Positions 36,527-39,549 of a DNA stretch of 39,549 bases are shown here, in pieces. Every line of letters starts with the position of its first letter. Position 1 is the stretch's first letter. A model generated the notes under the pieces. The model was given only the letters and a program-made list of their open reading frames with translations. It searched no databases and had not been told where the DNA came from. A program made the position numbers and the translations under genes. The DNA is from a virus: IMG/VR virus record IMGVR_UViG_3300044697_000063, positions 1 to 39,549 of that record; one strand, written 5' to 3'.

Positions 36527-36925
36527 ATGGAAGAATCACTTAGTAGAGAAGCGCACGCGAAGCTAATGTTCGAACAACGTGATGCGCAGATCGGGCATCT
36601 GCCCGTACAAATTCTGTTAGACCTGGCCCGCAATGAAGCGGCCAGTAAAGAGTGGCGTAAAGCTGCAGTCCAATTTCTCATGGATAAACACGCGACTCAA
36701 GCGAACCACCCCGATCTCGCTACTCTCAGGCTCGAAATCGCTACCGAACACACCGCGAAACAAGACGTTCAAGACATGGTGGAGACTGCCATCGAAGGGG
36801 AGTTATTCCCAGAACCAACGCCCTTCGCTGCTGGAGTAACCACGGCCAACCTTCAGCGCGACGAGGCGGTCAACAACATTGTCCGCAATCCGGACGCCTT
36901 AGGTGATGACGCCCTTAATGACTAA
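36527..36925 (+). CDS. Hypothetical structural-region protein, 132 residues
   Basis: Start ATG 36527 with CCGAGG upstream. The N-terminal half is helical (MEESLSREAHAKLMFEQRDA, LLDLARNEAASKEWRKAAVQ, FLMDKHATQANHPDLATLRL) and resembles small phage proteins near the capsid. The C-terminus is acidic (VRNPDALGDDALND). It might be a head-completion protein. Confidence 0.6.
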   Translation: MEESLSREAHAKLMFEQRDAQIGHLPVQILLDLARNEAASKEWRKAAVQFLMDKHATQANHPDLATLRLEIATEHTAKQDVQDMVETAIEGELFPEPTPFAAGVTTANLQRDEAVNNIVRNPDALGDDALND

Positions 36926-36942
36926 CGTACAAAGGAGCAAGC

Positions 36943-37557
36943 GTGCTCGATCAACGTAACTACTTTGCTCCATACGTAGGTCCACCGGGACTTCAAGTAT
37001 CTGTAAATGGCGGCATCCTGCTCCTCAATGGGGTCGGAATGATTGTGTCCGCGACAGCAGTAACTCTGCCTGCGGTGACCACCAGCTATATTTATCTCAA
37101 TACCTCGACCGGCGCGATTCAAAGTAACACCTCAGGATTTCCAAACACTAACTGCTACTCAATCGCCACCGTACTCACCAGCCACTCTGGAATCATTATC
37201 CTCACTGACAACCGCCCCGATGTTACGTCTGGTGGCGGTGGTGGAGGCGGTGGGACCGCTGAGTACGTACAAACAATATCTGCCACACCTGGATCGGTCA
37301 TTGGCTTTGGCGGTGCCTTCAACACGTTAGTCAAAGTAACGGGCGGTGCTGTCACCATCCCTCTCCCCACTGCGGTTGGCATAAGTGGTCAGATCATCAG
37401 AACCATTATGACTGTATCTGGCACTACTTCATTCACTACGCAATCCGGCCAAACAATCAACGGTTCCGCTACTTTGCCGCAATTGACTAACCAATGGCAA
37501 ACCATTTCTATGGAGTCTGATAATGCCAACTGGATTATCGTTTCTACGGCGAATTAG
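36943..37557 (+). CDS. Virion attachment module protein, paralogue of 19894-20466
   Basis: 204 residues from GTG 36943 with AAAGGAG upstream. Contains TSYIYLNTSTGAIQSNTSGF, YSIATVLTSHSGIIILTDNR, PDV followed by a poly-Gly linker (GGGGGGGG) and a beta-rich C-terminus (GQIIRTIMTVSGTTSFTT). The C-terminal sequence resembles phage fibre-tip folds of the PI-T-S type only loosely. As at 19894, the next gene starts with a signal peptide and overlaps it (35 bases here). Confidence 0.65.
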   Translation: MLDQRNYFAPYVGPPGLQVSVNGGILLLNGVGMIVSATAVTLPAVTTSYIYLNTSTGAIQSNTSGFPNTNCYSIATVLTSHSGIIILTDNRPDVTSGGGGGGGGTAEYVQTISATPGSVIGFGGAFNTLVKVTGGAVTIPLPTAVGISGQIIRTIMTVSGTTSFTTQSGQTINGSATLPQLTNQWQTISMESDNANWIIVSTAN

Positions 37558-38905
37558 TCTCATCCTTTTATTGTGGTGTGGATGCGCCTTAGCGCAGGTA
37601 CCCACACCAATTCGTTCGGTCTCAAGCCTGCCCGCAACCTGTAATGGTGGGAGCGGAAGCAAAGCCTCTGATGTGGTGATTCTCATCAGCGGTGGTACCG
37701 GCACACTTTATATCTGCTCAGCGAGCAATACGTGGTCCGTTCTCGTCATCGGTCCTCTGAACAACATTGCGTACGGTTCAAACTCGATTGCGACTACGGA
37801 CTTAGTGACCGTAGATACGAACGGTTACGCCGCCGACACAGGCATCGCTCAATCATCGGTGAATACATCCGGCGCTAATGTGATCTCGGATACACAGACG
37901 CAATATACCTTGCCGATGTGGAACCTGAGCAACCATCTCACTAACTCAATGTTCTCGCAGAACTCCGGAGCGAGTGTCGGAACTGTTACCGGCAACCTCA
38001 GCGTTACTGGTACCATCACCAGCTCGGCCAGCGGAGCACCACTCAACGCCACGGCGGTATCCTCTACAACAACCCCATCGTCCGGCGTCAATCTTCAACC
38101 CATCACGGGACTAGGCTGGGTGTCTACCGATACATCGACTGGACAAAACTACGCTCCGGATAAATACGTCACCTCCGCACCTTCCGGTTCCTGCTCCTCT
38201 ACTTTCGCAGCACCACTACCCGCGCAAATCGTAGTCAGTACGGGTGCGCTCTGGACTTGCCAAAGCGGTACCTGGGCACAAGTAACCGGTGGTGGAGGCG
38301 GCGGAACGGTCACCGGACTCAGCGGATTAACCTCGGGGAATGCCTATGCGAACGTTGGCGGAACATGGGTGCCTGCGGATGCGTGGGGTTTCCCGACAGC
38401 AGGAAAAACGGCGACATTCACCAATTCCAGTGCGGTCATCACGGTCACGAATTCTGCCGCGCTTTGTACTCCCGTTCAGTTTTCGACGACGAGTGCGCTG
38501 CCTACGAACTTTGCGGTCAACACGACTTACTACGTTAGTTCAACCGGGCTCTCCGGTTCGCAGATCGAAGTCTCCGCGACATGCGGCGGATCGGTCATTA
38601 CGGCAGGCTCGGCGGGGTCGGGAACACAAACGGCTATTAACACGAACAACGGCCTAGTCGTTCCCCCGCCGCTTGCGGTTGGCATTGCGACCTCTTCGTC
38701 GGTAATTCAGTTGAACGGCGTATACACAACGACTGGATTGACGGCTGGCTCCATCTACTGCATTTCGACCACGAGCGCGGGAGCGATTACGACAACGTGT
38801 CCGAATGGCTCATCGTACAGTGGCTCGGCCTTGCAACAATTCGGACAGGCAATCTCAACCACGCAATTGATCTTCCCGTTGCCGAAACAGGGAGTCATCA
38901 ACTGA
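37523..38905 (+). CDS. Fibre-like protein with signal peptide, 460 residues
   Basis: GGAG before the ATG. Signal peptide (RRISLILLLWCGCALAQ). The N-terminal domain (VSSLPATCNGGSGSKASDVV, GGTGTLYICSASNTWSVLVI) corresponds to that of 20467 (LPSG..., GLYICENS...W). Ser/Thr/Gly-rich beta repeats follow with a poly-Gly linker (TGGGGGGTVTGLSGL) and an ISTTQLIFPLPKQG end. It is the second fibre-like protein of a duplicated cassette. Confidence 0.65.
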   Translation: MPTGLSFLRRISLILLLWCGCALAQVPTPIRSVSSLPATCNGGSGSKASDVVILISGGTGTLYICSASNTWSVLVIGPLNNIAYGSNSIATTDLVTVDTNGYAADTGIAQSSVNTSGANVISDTQTQYTLPMWNLSNHLTNSMFSQNSGASVGTVTGNLSVTGTITSSASGAPLNATAVSSTTTPSSGVNLQPITGLGWVSTDTSTGQNYAPDKYVTSAPSGSCSSTFAAPLPAQIVVSTGALWTCQSGTWAQVTGGGGGGTVTGLSGLTSGNAYANVGGTWVPADAWGFPTAGKTATFTNSSAVITVTNSAALCTPVQFSTTSALPTNFAVNTTYYVSSTGLSGSQIEVSATCGGSVITAGSAGSGTQTAINTNNGLVVPPPLAVGIATSSSVIQLNGVYTTTGLTAGSIYCISTTSAGAITTTCPNGSSYSGSALQQFGQAISTTQLIFPLPKQGVIN

Positions 38906-39549
38906 TGAAGCGCGGACTGATTTTCATTATCGTTGTGCTTGTGATTGCAGTTTGTATACCAAGCGCCAATGCCCAGAGCGCATCGCAGGGAGGCTCGTGC
39001 AGTAATTTTGCTTCAACTCCGTCATGTTCGGTGACCCCCACGAGCACAAGCGATTATCTTGTCGCATGGATCGGCAATGAAGCTGGAACCAACACGTCTC
39101 CTACGGCCTCGGGGTGCGTGACGTGGACGCAATTGTATACAAGTACGACTGGATATACTTGGAACATTGGTCAGGTCACCTCTACTTCCCCATGCACGAT
39201 TACAGTTGCGGGAAGTGGCACAGAGACAAGTTATGTATTGATTAACTGGTTTGAAGTGTCAAGTGTTTCTGCAACGGCGGACGGGGCGTCTTCTCCGGGG
39301 AGTTGCACCGGCGGTTGTAACACAAACCCGATGAACGGACCAGCCGTCACCACGGGGACTAGCGGCGATCTGATTCTCATCGCTGGACAAAATCAAACCA
39401 AGACTGATGCCTTCTCCGCGCACACTCCATTCACAAGTGTGTTTGCGGCGGCGAATGCCAACTACTACGGTGCTAGTGGTTATTACGTCCAACTCAGTTC
39501 TGGATCCATCACGCCGACCTGGACCACCACTGGGAATTTTGACGGCTAC
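38905..39549 (+). CDS. Secreted fibre-region protein, 3' end outside the window
   Basis: ATGA overlap with the 37523 stop. 215 codons, open to the right edge. Signal peptide MKRGLIFIIVVLVIAVCIPS followed by ANAQ. The mature part is Ser/Thr/Gly/Cys-rich (SGCVTWTQLYTSTTGYTWNI, SGDLILIAGQNQTKTDAFSA, WTTTGNFDGY) with a WTTTGNF segment. The fold suggests a beta-sandwich virion or surface protein. If the sequence were circular, position 1 would continue it in frame for DKA and a stop; no evidence shows circularity. Confidence 0.65.
   Translation, partial: MKRGLIFIIVVLVIAVCIPSANAQSASQGGSCSNFASTPSCSVTPTSTSDYLVAWIGNEAGTNTSPTASGCVTWTQLYTSTTGYTWNIGQVTSTSPCTITVAGSGTETSYVLINWFEVSSVSATADGASSPGSCTGGCNTNPMNGPAVTTGTSGDLILIAGQNQTKTDAFSAHTPFTSVFAAANANYYGASGYYVQLSSGSITPTWTTTGNFDGY

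Noticed and set aside
1-39549. CRISPR array, insertion sequence, integrase, toxin-antitoxin or known anti-phage defence system
   Set aside because: I looked for regularly spaced repeats, transposase or recombinase motifs and typical defence gene pairs and saw none.

Overview
The window looks like about 39.5 kb of a tailed double-stranded DNA bacteriophage or prophage, probably from an environmental (metagenomic) source. The diagnostic genes are a large terminase (28705-30663), a portal protein (31591-33684), a scaffold-like protein (34093-35271), an N4-gp56-type major capsid protein (35292-36278), a SleB-type cell-wall hydrolase (16869-17366), a phage-style cytosine-C5 methyltransferase (12733-13629) and four tRNA-like genes. 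I see no integrase, polymerase, primase or helicase, so other parts of the genome lie outside the window. The long Cys-rich fibre-like proteins with signal peptides resemble those I associate with soil phages of Acidobacteriota-like hosts, but the host is a guess. Both ends cut genes: 2-118 lacks its start and 38905-39549 lacks its stop.

Layout. (1) 1-4760 is a mixed-strand control region: a double-HTH LuxR-like protein, a possible ribbon-helix-helix protein, small unknown genes, a bidirectional promoter around a palindrome at 3795-3816, and an HTH gene with an apparently leaderless start at 3831. (2) 4788-11461 is a long minus-strand operon of at least 23 small genes, mostly joined by 4-base ATGA/GTGA overlaps. 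It encodes zinc-ribbon-like proteins, a HExxH metallopeptidase, conserved phage proteins of unknown role and several single-membrane-span micropeptides that are easy to miss. It is driven by a promoter at 11498-11525 and probably a second one at 8058-8087. (3) 11462-11904 is a structured, mostly non-coding divergent control region. (4) 11905-14438 is a plus-strand operon around the methyltransferase, which contains a long second reading frame that also looks protein-like. (5) 14448-18437 carries small secreted or membrane proteins, the lysis hydrolase and the tRNA genes. (6) 18437-28718 holds virion or fibre-like proteins, including a 1703-residue repeat protein and a collagen-like protein. 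(7) 28705-36278 is the packaging and head module, interrupted by two minus-strand genes (30619-31121). (8) 36527-39549 is a second fibre-like cassette, paralogous to 19894-22350.

How it works together. The minus-strand block and the methyltransferase block diverge from 11462-11904, as expected for early functions. The plus-strand block to the right holds lysis, structural, packaging and head genes. Three plus-strand genes (3831, 11905, 16063) share one promoter layout: TTGACA, 17 bases, TATAAT, six bases, ATG. This predicts leaderless mRNAs. All functions are read from sequence and memory of families; no searches were run.
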